DNA of 22,478 bases from a bacterium. GTDB taxonomy: Bacteria; Electryoneota; RPQS01. The stretch covers positions 1 through 22,478 of the forward strand of contig JAHIZR010000126.1 of the NCBI GenBank assembly GCA_018814465.1, given 5' to 3'. Each line of letters starts with the position of its first letter. Position 1 is the stretch's first letter. The notes below the pieces were generated by a model, which saw only the letters and a list, made by a program, of their open reading frames with translations, made no database searches and had not been told where the DNA came from. This document shows positions 9,000-15,707 of this stretch, in pieces. The position numbers and the translations under genes are program-made.

Positions 9000-9029
9000 A
9001 AGCCCCCGATTTTTCTTGGAGGTTTTTTT
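9000..9029 (+). terminator. Orphan intrinsic terminator (degenerate)
   Basis: AAGCCCCCGA (9000-9009) pairs with TTGGAGGTTT (9016-9025) over 9 of 10 positions, two of them G-T, and leads into a T-run. The orientation is plus, yet the only plus-strand coding trace upstream is the IS3 relic. It is probably left from a deleted gene. Confidence 0.45.
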
Positions 9030-9288
9030 ATGAGGTTTGCACAACAAGAAACTTTGTAACACAAAATGTTGCATGGCGGAAACCGCTTGAACTCCAGATA
9101 GAATCCGGTCAGCCCTCATCCTCAATAATCTCCGGCATTACCTACGGTATAATTTCGGGGATTAGATCTGCTTATGGCAAACGACGTGAAATCTGCGAAA
9201 ACCTTGCCCTTCATAGGCTTTTATCATCGGATAGGCGTTTCGACTCGCTTAACGCAACGAACCCATGCCTCTTCAGATCCAAGTAATG

Positions 9289-9327
9289 GACTATAATAAT
9301 TATATTTATTGATCGTCATTATTATAG
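9289..9327. repeat. AT-rich inverted repeat
   Basis: A perfect 11-bp inverted repeat (ACTATAATAAT 9289-9299, ATTATTATAGT 9317-9327) is separated by 17 nt. It lies about 150 nt before the Cys-rich gene. It lacks a T-tail and GC pairs, so an operator or DNA structural site is more likely than a terminator. Confidence 0.5.
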
Positions 9328-9389
9328 TAAATACATCTTGAAAAGAGTTCTAAAACGACATGTAGTCAAATGAGTTTCTTTGCAATCCT

Positions 9390-9418
9390 TTGAGTTAGTA
9401 TAGCGCATCTTATATTAA
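9390..9418 (+). promoter_or_regulatory. Candidate promoter of the Cys-rich T9SS gene
   Basis: TTGAGT (9390-9395), a 17-bp spacer and TATTAA (9413-9418), 4 of 6 matches each, would give a leader of about 50 nt. Confidence 0.4.
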
Positions 9419-9473
9419 TACTAATGAAAATTGGCAATAGAGGTGCTCATAACTTAATGCAAGAGAGACGCAA

Positions 9474-11540
9474 ATGAAGAAATCAGTAGTTATTTGTTTC
9501 ATGTTGTTGACTTCTTGTTCGATGACATTTGGAGGAGACGGAGTCGCTTACTCCGAACTCTCTCAGCTTTATCTTCAGATCGGTCAGTTTGAGATGTCCG
9601 GAAAGGATGCAAGCGCACTCTGGGCACGCGTTGATGATATTAAGAACCTAACACGCACCACAACAGCATATTTGGATGATCTGGAAGTCGGACGTTGTTG
9701 CTATCAGGTGTATTGTCTCAATCTGACTCTGGAAGAATGTAATAATCTCGCCGGCGCATGGACTGAAGGCGAATCCTGTGACAGCGGTCCGTGCTATACT
9801 GCATATCGATGCCCGCATGAGGAGGATGGTGTCACTGAAGTTGCCGGTGTCCGCACCTATCGTCAAACCGTAAATTCCGCCAGCGGTCCCGATCTTTACT
9901 TCGGCCCTTGGGACAATCTCGGTGACTGCATCAATTATCAACATGTAATGGAATCCTGGGGCGGCCTCGGTCTTATGAGCCGATCCACTCAGAGTTACGA
10001 ATGGTTCCACACTTTCCCGGATTGGAACAATCCCGGTCTGACCATTGACTCTGTTAAGCTTGAAATATGTGCGCTTGACGTCGACGAATTCTGTATTGAC
10101 GACGGAGATCCCTGCGAACGTGATTATATCAGGTTTGATGCGGCTGCACAGGATACTAGCTACTACCTGCATGGAGAAAACAATACGTTTACATCCTCGA
10201 CCTTCCTGGTTGATGCCGGTCATCTGACGGATGATGGGATACTGGAAGTGCATATTGATATCGATGTTTTGAGCACGAATTGTGCTTGGGAAGTCCTCGT
10301 AAACTGGTCACAGCTCAAGGTTTATTCTTCAACGACTAATAATCCTCCCTATAATCCAGAGTGTACGGTTCCGGCTTGTGTGGACATTACTGAGGATATG
10401 TGCGTTCAAATCGGTCCGAACCCAGCCGATCCTGATGGTGATGATGTAACCTATGAGTTCACATGGTTTGTTGATGACGGTTCAGGTTATGTAAATGTAT
10501 TGGACCACCCGACTCGTGACTTGGATCATGTAGACGGTCCCTGTGTTGCCGCTGCGGATCTTGAAGTCGGTGATATTTGGAAAGTAGAGATCTATGCAGT
10601 TGATGAACATGGCACCCGCTCCGATGAACCATGCGAAGCGGTTTTTCCGGAAGTTATCTATGACTGCTTCGTTCCCCAGTGTCCGTATCCCCAAATTGTC
10701 CACGTTTCCTTCGAAAGCCTGCCGTACTGCGAATGTCTTTACATCTGCGAGCAAGTACCGCTGACTCTTTGTGTTGGTGGCGATCTTGAGGAAGACGAAA
10801 TGCCGGTCGAGTGGACAATCGAGGAAGGATGCAGTCCACTTAATGGACATTGTGAAGAGGAATGCGACCCTGCCAACCCAACGGATGACGGTGTCTGGAA
10901 CTACAATAGCGAGACTAAGGAATTCTGCATAGTACTGAATTCAGATGTGACAGGATGCTTCTGCTTCTGTCTCGACAGAATCCTTCCTGTTGAACTGAAT
11001 AGCTTCTATGCTGTCGCCGGAGACCGGGAAATAACACTGAATTGGTCTACCGCTTCCGAACTTAACAGCAATCGCTTTGAGATAATGCGCGACGGTCTGT
11101 TGGCCGGTCAGCGTGACGCCGCTAACTCTCTTGTCGGCAGCAGCTACAGCTGGACCGATCAATTCCTTACCAACGGGACCGAGTATACATATACATTGAT
11201 TGCCGTCGACCTGGATGGAACTCGCAATGAATTGGCGTCTGTTTCGGCAATCCCGACTTTCAACGCCGCGGAAATAACCGAGTTCGCTCTGCATCAAAAC
11301 TACCCGAATCCGTTTAATCCGGAAACACAGATAGCTTTTGATATTCCGGAAGCCGTAACTGTCAAACTTGGAGTCTACAATCTGCTTGGTCAACAGGTCG
11401 CTGAATTGGTGAATGGTACTATGGCGACCGGACGTCACTCTGTAACCTTTATGGCGAATGACCTGCCGTCAGGTATGTATTTTTATCACCTTGAAGCAGG
11501 AGAGTTTATCGCTCAGCAAAAAATGATTCTGATGAAATAA
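9474..11540 (+). CDS. Cys-rich secreted protein with FN3-like and T9SS sorting domains
   Basis: 688 residues, with GAGAGA upstream of ATG. A signal peptide (MKKSVVICFMLLTSC...) ends near SMTFGG (~21). Residues ~72-106 carry a compact cysteine motif (RCCYQVYC...LEECNNLAG..TEGESCDSGPC) of the CC-C-C-C-C type seen in secreted proteins of environmental bacteria. Residues ~107-290 look like a beta-sandwich. Residues ~300-500 hold cysteine-bearing Ig-like segments (one with ADPDGDDVTYEFTW). About 30 cysteines lie between ~73 and ~492 and none beyond. Residues ~502-598 are FN3-like (VELNSFYAVAGDREITLNWS), and ~604-688 are the Por/T9SS tail (HQNYPNPFNPETQ to QQKMILMK). No catalytic motif is visible. 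Extracellular, probably disulfide-stabilised. A signal-peptidase II site (LLTSC) cannot be excluded but fits a T9SS cargo less well. Confidence 0.85.
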   Translation: MKKSVVICFMLLTSCSMTFGGDGVAYSELSQLYLQIGQFEMSGKDASALWARVDDIKNLTRTTTAYLDDLEVGRCCYQVYCLNLTLEECNNLAGAWTEGESCDSGPCYTAYRCPHEEDGVTEVAGVRTYRQTVNSASGPDLYFGPWDNLGDCINYQHVMESWGGLGLMSRSTQSYEWFHTFPDWNNPGLTIDSVKLEICALDVDEFCIDDGDPCERDYIRFDAAAQDTSYYLHGENNTFTSSTFLVDAGHLTDDGILEVHIDIDVLSTNCAWEVLVNWSQLKVYSSTTNNPPYNPECTVPACVDITEDMCVQIGPNPADPDGDDVTYEFTWFVDDGSGYVNVLDHPTRDLDHVDGPCVAAADLEVGDIWKVEIYAVDEHGTRSDEPCEAVFPEVIYDCFVPQCPYPQIVHVSFESLPYCECLYICEQVPLTLCVGGDLEEDEMPVEWTIEEGCSPLNGHCEEECDPANPTDDGVWNYNSETKEFCIVLNSDVTGCFCFCLDRILPVELNSFYAVAGDREITLNWSTASELNSNRFEIMRDGLLAGQRDAANSLVGSSYSWTDQFLTNGTEYTYTLIAVDLDGTRNELASVSAIPTFNAAEITEFALHQNYPNPFNPETQIAFDIPEAVTVKLGVYNLLGQQVAELVNGTMATGRHSVTFMANDLPSGMYFYHLEAGEFIAQQKMILMK

Positions 11541-11564
11541 CTCCCTGGAATCTTCTATGAGTAT

Positions 11565-11600
11565 AAACGCCCTGCAACTCTGCGGGGCGTTTCTTTATTT
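11565..11600 (+). terminator. Intrinsic terminator of the Cys-rich gene, possibly bidirectional
   Basis: AAACGCCCTGC (11565-11575) pairs with GCGGGGCGTTT (11582-11592), with one wobble and a 6-nt loop. TTCTTTATTT follows. The opposite strand has a weaker T-tail and might also stop the convergent operon. Confidence 0.85.
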
Positions 11601-11614
11601 GAGACACTGATTCG

Positions 11615-11688
11615 TGACTATCTTATGTGGAACTTAAGCTTAATTCCATTCAATAGAGAGAATTCAGAATCGCCCTATTCGATAGTCA
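11615..11688. repeat. Nested inverted repeats between convergent genes
   Basis: TGACTATC (11615-11622) is repeated inverted as GATAGTCA (11681-11688). Between them lies a bulged palindrome centred on TTAAGCTTAA (~11629-11647). This could slow minus-strand transcription after the stop at 11724, but there is no T-run. Confidence 0.35.
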
Positions 11689-11723
11689 AGGTGATTCCGT
11701 CTTGGTCTGAAATTCCGTGAATA

Positions 11724-12551
11724 TCAAGGTACAAAAGAGACTCTGAAGAAGGCTTTCGGGATCGCGAGAAAATCAGGCGGAACCGTCATGAAGGTATCGC
11801 TTTGGACGGTTAGTGTATCCCAATTGAATTGATCCTCGCTGTGTTCAACAAGATACGAATTTGCGCCGTTTATAGTCTCCCAGTTGAGTTCCAATTGCGA
11901 GGAATCATAATGCAGCACCGTTTTCGGCGGATCGGGAATTGCAAAAGGATGACCAGAATCGAAGGTCACTGCATAACTGATCAGGTAAGGAATCTGATAT
12001 AAGCTCGGCAGTGTTCTGGTACCGCTCGGGTACCTGCAGGCTTCAGCGCCAATAGGGAAATCTCGAGTGAGTGTTTGCGAATTGTAGTACATAGTTGATT
12101 GCGCTGGTGACGGTCCATTCCAAGCACGAATATAAAATGACGAACCAGGATGCAGAGCCGGCTCTGGTCCGTGTCCCTCGCTCTGAATCAGAATCGCATG
12201 CGGAGAATAAAACGTGTTAGGATAATGAGTGAATGACTCAGGATTCATGGCAAAGGGAAGGCCGGGGTTTATCGCTCTCTGGTCATCGCCGCCGGGCAGA
12301 CCGTCCACTCTAGGAATATCCATCACTCCATTACCCCCAGCCAGAATCACTTCCACGAGATCTCCTTCATCGAATCCGACGCTATAAGGGATGAAGCCAC
12401 TGTATGTATGATTCGACTCACGGCACCCAAGATTGTGAAGGAGCATATAGGTGTGAGTGTCAGCGCAACTTTCGGAAACGCGCGTCAGCATGAGCCATCC
12501 GAGGCAGAGGATCAGCAGGCGAAGATCTGCTCTTTTATAGAGATTACTCAT
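11724..12551 (-). CDS. Small secreted protein, second gene of a two-gene operon
   Basis: The ATG at 12551 is preferred over 12581. It lies 2 nt after the stop of the upstream gene (TAATCATG), a typical translational coupling; the longer form would overlap that gene. The protein is 275 residues. A signal peptide (MSNLYKRADLRLLILCLGWL...) ends near SESCA. Residues ~30-165 contain VGFDEGDLVEVILAGGNGVM and SSFYIRAWNGPSPAQSTMYY, a pattern met in exported proteins of candidate phyla, where a value plus 'FYIRAFN....YY..S' closes a beta-domain. Residues ~200-275 are FN3-like (LELNWETINGANSYLVEHSE). There is no T9SS tail. No family function is recognised; export to the periplasm or surface is supported. 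Confidence 0.75.
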   Translation of the reverse strand: MSNLYKRADLRLLILCLGWLMLTRVSESCADTHTYMLLHNLGCRESNHTYSGFIPYSVGFDEGDLVEVILAGGNGVMDIPRVDGLPGGDDQRAINPGLPFAMNPESFTHYPNTFYSPHAILIQSEGHGPEPALHPGSSFYIRAWNGPSPAQSTMYYNSQTLTRDFPIGAEACRYPSGTRTLPSLYQIPYLISYAVTFDSGHPFAIPDPPKTVLHYDSSQLELNWETINGANSYLVEHSEDQFNWDTLTVQSDTFMTVPPDFLAIPKAFFRVSFVP

Positions 12552-12553
12552 GA

Positions 12554-13252
12554 TTACTCGTGCCCCGGGAAATAGGTCCAATCGAAAGTGAGTGGATGGT
12601 TCACCTGAACAATGATCGGTTGTCCTACACGCAGATGCGTCATTGTGCCGATCCAGCCGTCTGTATTGTCGAGTCGTGCAATCTGGCGTGTTACCATGTC
12701 AATTACAATGTCACCGCCGTCCCGCATATTATCCGAACTATGATACCCGCTGTACACAAAACCAACGCTATCGATCGGGTGGTCAGTCAGCATTCGCGGT
12801 GCAGCCAACCGAAAGCTTCCGTTCGGCATCGGAGAGATGTAGGTAATTGAGTCCGCTGGAAAACCTTCGAGCATGATCGTCCGAGCTTCATGCCGATTGA
12901 TCAGATAAAATGCGTGGCCATTCAGCATGCGAGTCATGCTTCCGCTCCACTCACCGGAGGTGTTGCAATAAGCATAGGCGCCAGTGTTCGCATTGAGCAC
13001 GCGGTCAGCCTCCGAAGAAGTCCCAGAAACCAACTGATCCTCAAGTATGTAGTGGATGCTGTCATTAGCTACTCCTTCATGAAAAGGATAGTAGGACATC
13101 GCAAACGGTGTGTAGCTAGGATTTGCCAAATCACCGCCGGGAATCGATACCTGAATTTGTTCTAAGGGTCCCGGTTGTGCTTGAATATCAGTCAAAACCA
13201 ACAGCAGTCTAAGCCCAACCATCCCGAGGATAAAAAAGACGCGAAAGTGCAT
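12554..13252 (-). CDS. Small secreted protein with two internal repeats, first gene of a two-gene operon
   Basis: 232 residues. The signal peptide (MHFRVFFILGMVGLRLLLVL) ends near DIQAQ. Two units share a pattern: NTSGEWSGSMTRMLNGHAFY (~94-113) and NTDGWIGTMTHLRVGQPIIV (~194-213), each ending in a hydrophobic strand and a FP(A/G) turn. This 'W.GT(L/M)t.l..G..Y.i' signature recurs in secreted proteins of FCB candidate phyla and has no assigned function I know of. There is no T9SS tail. The stop codon is 2 nt from the next ATG, so the two products are probably made together. A promoter candidate lies at 13323-13351. Confidence 0.75.
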   Translation of the reverse strand: MHFRVFFILGMVGLRLLLVLTDIQAQPGPLEQIQVSIPGGDLANPSYTPFAMSYYPFHEGVANDSIHYILEDQLVSGTSSEADRVLNANTGAYAYCNTSGEWSGSMTRMLNGHAFYLINRHEARTIMLEGFPADSITYISPMPNGSFRLAAPRMLTDHPIDSVGFVYSGYHSSDNMRDGGDIVIDMVTRQIARLDNTDGWIGTMTHLRVGQPIIVQVNHPLTFDWTYFPGHE

Positions 13253-13322
13253 ACAAATTAACTCGCTATTATTTCATCTTGAACGGATCGTCTTTCTTTA
13301 TTCTGAATAAACCACAAATCTA

Positions 13323-13351
13323 AATATAACCTCAGGAGCCAGATTCTCCAA
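13323..13351 (-). promoter_or_regulatory. Candidate promoter of the minus-strand two-gene operon
   Basis: On the minus strand TTGGAG (13351-13346), a 17-bp spacer and TATATT (13328-13323; 5 of 6) give a leader of about 65 nt before the ATG at 13252. Confidence 0.45.
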
Positions 13352-13457
13352 ATATTCAATTGTAACTTATTATATTTATTTGTGATGACTGAATTCTTTA
13401 GCGATTCATTTTTCATGAGAGTGGGTCAGTGGAACTTTTGGCATTATGTTAGCGTTT

Positions 13458-13548
13458 AATTCAGTTAGCGTTGCTTCGGCAATGCTGCGCTGACTAATTG
13501 AAGCGAGCCAGCGTGATTGCCCCGAGCTGAGAAGCTCGGGGTTTTCTT
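13458..13548 (+). ncRNA. Possible small structured RNA ending in an intrinsic terminator
   Basis: Bases 13458-13499 fold into a long hairpin. Outer AATT and AGTTAGCG arms pair with CGCTGACT and AATT; inside, TTGC-TTCG-GCAA forms a C(UUCG)G tetraloop stem, with a small bulge. Twenty nt later a perfect 9-bp stem (CCCCGAGCT 13520-13528, AGCTCGGGG 13533-13541) with TTTTCTT makes a plus-strand terminator. No plus-strand gene precedes it. I found no good promoter, so the 5' end is unknown. It could also be the remains of a deleted gene's 3' end. Confidence 0.4.
13520..13548 (+). terminator. Strong intrinsic terminator without an upstream gene
   Basis: A perfect 9-bp GC-rich stem with GAGA loop is followed by TTTTCTTGTT. 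On the minus strand there is no T-run, so it acts on plus-strand transcripts. It insulates the downstream pilus-like cluster from anything upstream. Confidence 0.8.
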
Positions 13549-13742
13549 GTTAATAGGGTCAACAATAATCAACCAGATTCGATTCTCATAAAATACTAAT
13601 ATCTGATGCCTCTTCCATAAGTGGAGTAAATATAAAAATTTATCTATACTGACACATCGGGGGAAATAGAAGTTTCGGATTAATAAGATGTTCACCTTTT
13701 AACTGAGTTATTCGTCATTCTCACTTGGAAGTGCTGAAAGAG

Positions 13743-13771
13743 TTGTTTTTCTGCCTGCTCGATTTTATATT
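13743..13771 (+). promoter_or_regulatory. Candidate promoter of the pilus-like cluster
   Basis: TTGTTT (13743-13748), a 17-bp spacer and TATATT (13766-13771; 5 of 6). It lies after the terminator at 13520 and before the first gene of the cluster. Confidence 0.4.
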
Positions 13772-13902
13772 TCTTGTGCGAGAAACGTCTACTCACCTTC
13801 TCACAAATCGTGCTCTGATCGCCGCTCTTCACAACCTTTCTGACCCTCCCTCGATTCGGGGCATTTTAGACCAAATGCGTGTTTGCAAGTTCTTTTGCCT
13901 TC

Positions 13903-14883
13903 ATGAATTGTCTTTCCCTCAGCCTCCAGTCGCAAAATTCCTATCGTCGAAATCTTAGCAGGAATTTATATCAGATTGCAATCGCTGCAATCTGTTTCCT
14001 CGTGTCGCCTTCCCTTTGTTTCAGCCAAGTGATATTTGAAGTACAGCCAACAGAAATCCTGCTCGGTCAGTTCTCCGCTGCGGATCCGATTCAGAATGGA
14101 TTGCTCCCGGGTGAAACAACCGTCAGCATTCAATATTCCGAACCTTGGGATCTCTTTGTAACATTACAGGAACCCGTCCGGCGTCTATCCGATGGCCTTG
14201 AACTGCCACTGGATAGAATTCAGGAAATCTTCTCGGATGTTCCTCCTCAGTTCGCAAACTATGCACCCGCGCGATTTGACTATGGACCGGGTTCGGCTGA
14301 GCTTCAGGAGTGGCGCTACAACTGGCAGCTGGTGCAAATGAGACTCGTTGAGTTTCTTGAGCAATCCGATCCACCCGGAATCTTTCGTACCATACTTAGA
14401 CTTGAACTACTTGCTCGAGATGGAGCACCGCTTGCGGATCCGATTCAAGTAGTCTTTGAATTTGAGATTCTCCCATGGGTACAGATCTCGCTTCCGGGCT
14501 ACGATCTTATCTGCAATGTCAGCGATGAAGGTATTGCCTTTAGTGAGCCGTATCCGGTACATGTGCGATCCAACGCCCAATGGGATATGCATGTCACTTC
14601 TTCGGAAAACCTGATCGATATGGAAAACGGCCGGCCAGCGGAACTGTCCCGCCTCTCCTGGATGATATGGCAGGATGCTGACTGGGAATCCATGCTCCCG
14701 GACTTTGTTCCAGTCTCAACGTCACCACAGCATGCAGCTCATGGCAACAGCCCACTGCCATTCACAATCTTTGATGCAGAGATTCCAATCCAGATTCAAT
14801 TTGACAACACAGGATTTCTGTACAGCGGGAATTTCGGATCGGACTTCATGTTCAGTATTCATTGCGGCGAGGACGCACGATGA
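13903..14883 (+). CDS. Putative minor/tip subunit of a chaperone-usher-like pilus
   Basis: The frame is closed upstream by a stop at 13867. GTG 13879 and ATG 13903 are the possible starts; neither has a good ribosome site, and ATG 13903 is chosen because it still covers the signal peptide (RRNLSRNLYQIAIAAICFLV...CFSQ). The protein is 326 residues. After cleavage there seem to be two diverged copies of one beta-sandwich: ~45-200, with TTVSIQYSEPWDLFVTLQEP and LSDGLELPLDRI, and ~208-320, with PVHVRSNAQWDMHVTSSENL and MENGRPAELSRLSW. The shared 'V.(V/I).(Y/S)...WD(L/M).VT.....(S/E)(D/N)G....L.R' is visible by eye. No database family is recognised. It stands first in the run pilin, chaperone, usher, and that position plus the two-domain build suggests a tip or minor subunit. 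Function is inferred from context only. Confidence 0.6.
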   Translation: MNCLSLSLQSQNSYRRNLSRNLYQIAIAAICFLVSPSLCFSQVIFEVQPTEILLGQFSAADPIQNGLLPGETTVSIQYSEPWDLFVTLQEPVRRLSDGLELPLDRIQEIFSDVPPQFANYAPARFDYGPGSAELQEWRYNWQLVQMRLVEFLEQSDPPGIFRTILRLELLARDGAPLADPIQVVFEFEILPWVQISLPGYDLICNVSDEGIAFSEPYPVHVRSNAQWDMHVTSSENLIDMENGRPAELSRLSWMIWQDADWESMLPDFVPVSTSPQHAAHGNSPLPFTIFDAEIPIQIQFDNTGFLYSGNFGSDFMFSIHCGEDAR

Positions 14884-15005
14884 CCCGCAGATTCCTTCCA
14901 TACATTTCAGAACAACTCAATACAGATACAAACTCCTTGCATTTGTTCGGCACGACTTGTCAAAGGAGCAAGAAAACACAACGCTAAAACCTAACTAACT
15001 CCAAA

Positions 15006-15012
15006 CGGAGGC
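15006..15012 (+). promoter_or_regulatory. Strong ribosome binding site of the pilin-like gene
   Basis: GGAGG (15007-15011) is 5 nt before ATG, the best Shine-Dalgarno site in the cluster. It fits a product needed in large amounts. Confidence 0.7.
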
Positions 15013-15016
15013 AATT

Positions 15017-15574
15017 ATGCTGGCTCGCTTCATTATGCTCGTTGCCACGGCACTCTTCATTTTTGGTGGTCTTGCCATGGCTGATGTCGACGGCGACGTA
15101 ACCGCGCACGTGTACGTCGAAGTCGATCCCAACATCACTGTTGGCGCGATTACAAGTAACGTAGACCTGGGCACGATTCAAACTGGCGACATCCCCGGAA
15201 GCATCACTTTCCGCATCGATGCAAACGTGGAACGCTGCGCGATCGCTGTCGGCGCTACCAAACTGTACAAGGGCGATGATCCGATGGATCCGTCCGTTGA
15301 TCCAATTCTTGTCGATGAAGAAATCGGCGCCGTGGTTACAATCACTGACGGAAACCCGATTCAGGGTGGATCCACCACTCTTATGTATATGGGTCCATGG
15401 GACTACAACCTGTTTGCCGGTCATAAGACTGAATATCGCACGTACGAATCCAGTCAAGACGGCTTCTTCTCGCAGGATGTATATGTCACAGTAGGTTGGT
15501 TCCAGCCAAACCCCGAATTAACTGTAGGCGAATATTCCGGTTTTGTCGGAATGTGGGCTGCAGTAGTACTCTAA
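15017..15574 (+). CDS. Putative major pilin-like subunit
   Basis: 185 residues with a signal peptide (MLARFIMLVATALFIFGGLAMA|DVDG). The mature N-terminus, DVTAHVYVEVDPNITVGAIT, alternates polar and hydrophobic residues like the donor strand of CFA/I-type pilins (ITVTASVDP...). The protein ends in LTVGEYSGFVGMWAAVVL, matching the last strands of chaperone-usher pilins (G.YSG.V...). There is a single cysteine in the mature part, so no internal disulfide, as in alternate/archaic pilins. It is followed by a 15-bp hairpin and then by a PapD-like chaperone. Evidence: strand pattern, size, signal peptide, ribosome site and neighbours. A matching family search has not been made. Confidence 0.65.
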   Translation: MLARFIMLVATALFIFGGLAMADVDGDVTAHVYVEVDPNITVGAITSNVDLGTIQTGDIPGSITFRIDANVERCAIAVGATKLYKGDDPMDPSVDPILVDEEIGAVVTITDGNPIQGGSTTLMYMGPWDYNLFAGHKTEYRTYESSQDGFFSQDVYVTVGWFQPNPELTVGEYSGFVGMWAAVVL

Positions 15575-15583
15575 ACCTTGATC

Positions 15584-15616
15584 CCCTGTGCAGGCTGCCT
15601 TGCAGCCTGCACAGGG
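15584..15616 (+). promoter_or_regulatory. Intercistronic 15-bp hairpin after the pilin-like gene
   Basis: A perfect 15-bp stem (CCCTGTGCAGGCTGC 15584-15598, GCAGCCTGCACAGGG 15602-15616) has a 3-nt loop and starts 10 nt after the pilin stop codon. There is no T-run after it (TACAATTCTC). It may protect the 3' end of a processed pilin mRNA and limit readthrough into chaperone and usher. Confidence 0.7.
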
Positions 15617-15707
15617 TACAATTCTCACGCCCTTGGATAACCGTGCCGAACAATGCAATGGGAGTGAGATTTCCAACGACCCATTCATCCTAATACCGGA
15701 ATAACCT

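Larger units (their letters stand above)
8476..9473. other. Gene-poor scar, about 1 kb
   Basis: The region holds an IS3 OrfA relic (8690-8880), an orphan terminator (9000-9029), an AT-rich hairpin (9289-9327) and the candidate promoter of the next gene. At 9126-9160 a block resembles one in the leader at 1317-1350. No intact gene could be supported; the longer ORFs on both strands lack family features and ribosome sites. Confidence 0.55.
13253..13902. other. 650-nt divergent intergenic region
   Basis: It separates the minus-strand operon from the pilus-like cluster. It contains a promoter candidate for each side, a long hairpin and an orphan terminator that may belong to a small RNA. Short ORFs here (for example the plus frame at 13725) have no ribosome site or family features. 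Confidence 0.5.

Noticed and set aside
8585..9064. 159-codon minus-strand ORF in the gene-poor region
   Set aside because: No signal peptide, no ribosome site and no family pattern; it lies antisense to the IS3 relic and terminator and looks like chance.
9480..9535. Lipoprotein signal in the Cys-rich protein
   Set aside because: LLTSC resembles a lipobox, but the protein has a T9SS tail and a normal signal-peptidase-I-like end a few residues later.
9648..10253. 201-codon minus-strand ORF
   Set aside because: It lies entirely antisense to the Cys-rich secreted gene, whose domains and sorting tail are clear.
13725..13958. 77-codon plus-strand ORF before the cluster
   Set aside because: No ribosome site or recognisable product; it starts before the proposed promoter -10 and overlaps the signal peptide region of the next gene in another frame.
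14080..14449. Repeated TGCGGATCCGATTCA in the putative tip-subunit gene
   Set aside because: Both copies encode ADPIQ, but at positions that do not correspond in the two proposed domains, so it is probably chance and not a recombination repeat.
15584..15616. Hairpin as an intrinsic terminator
   Set aside because: No T-run follows the stem, and chaperone and usher genes continue on the same strand without an obvious promoter of their own.
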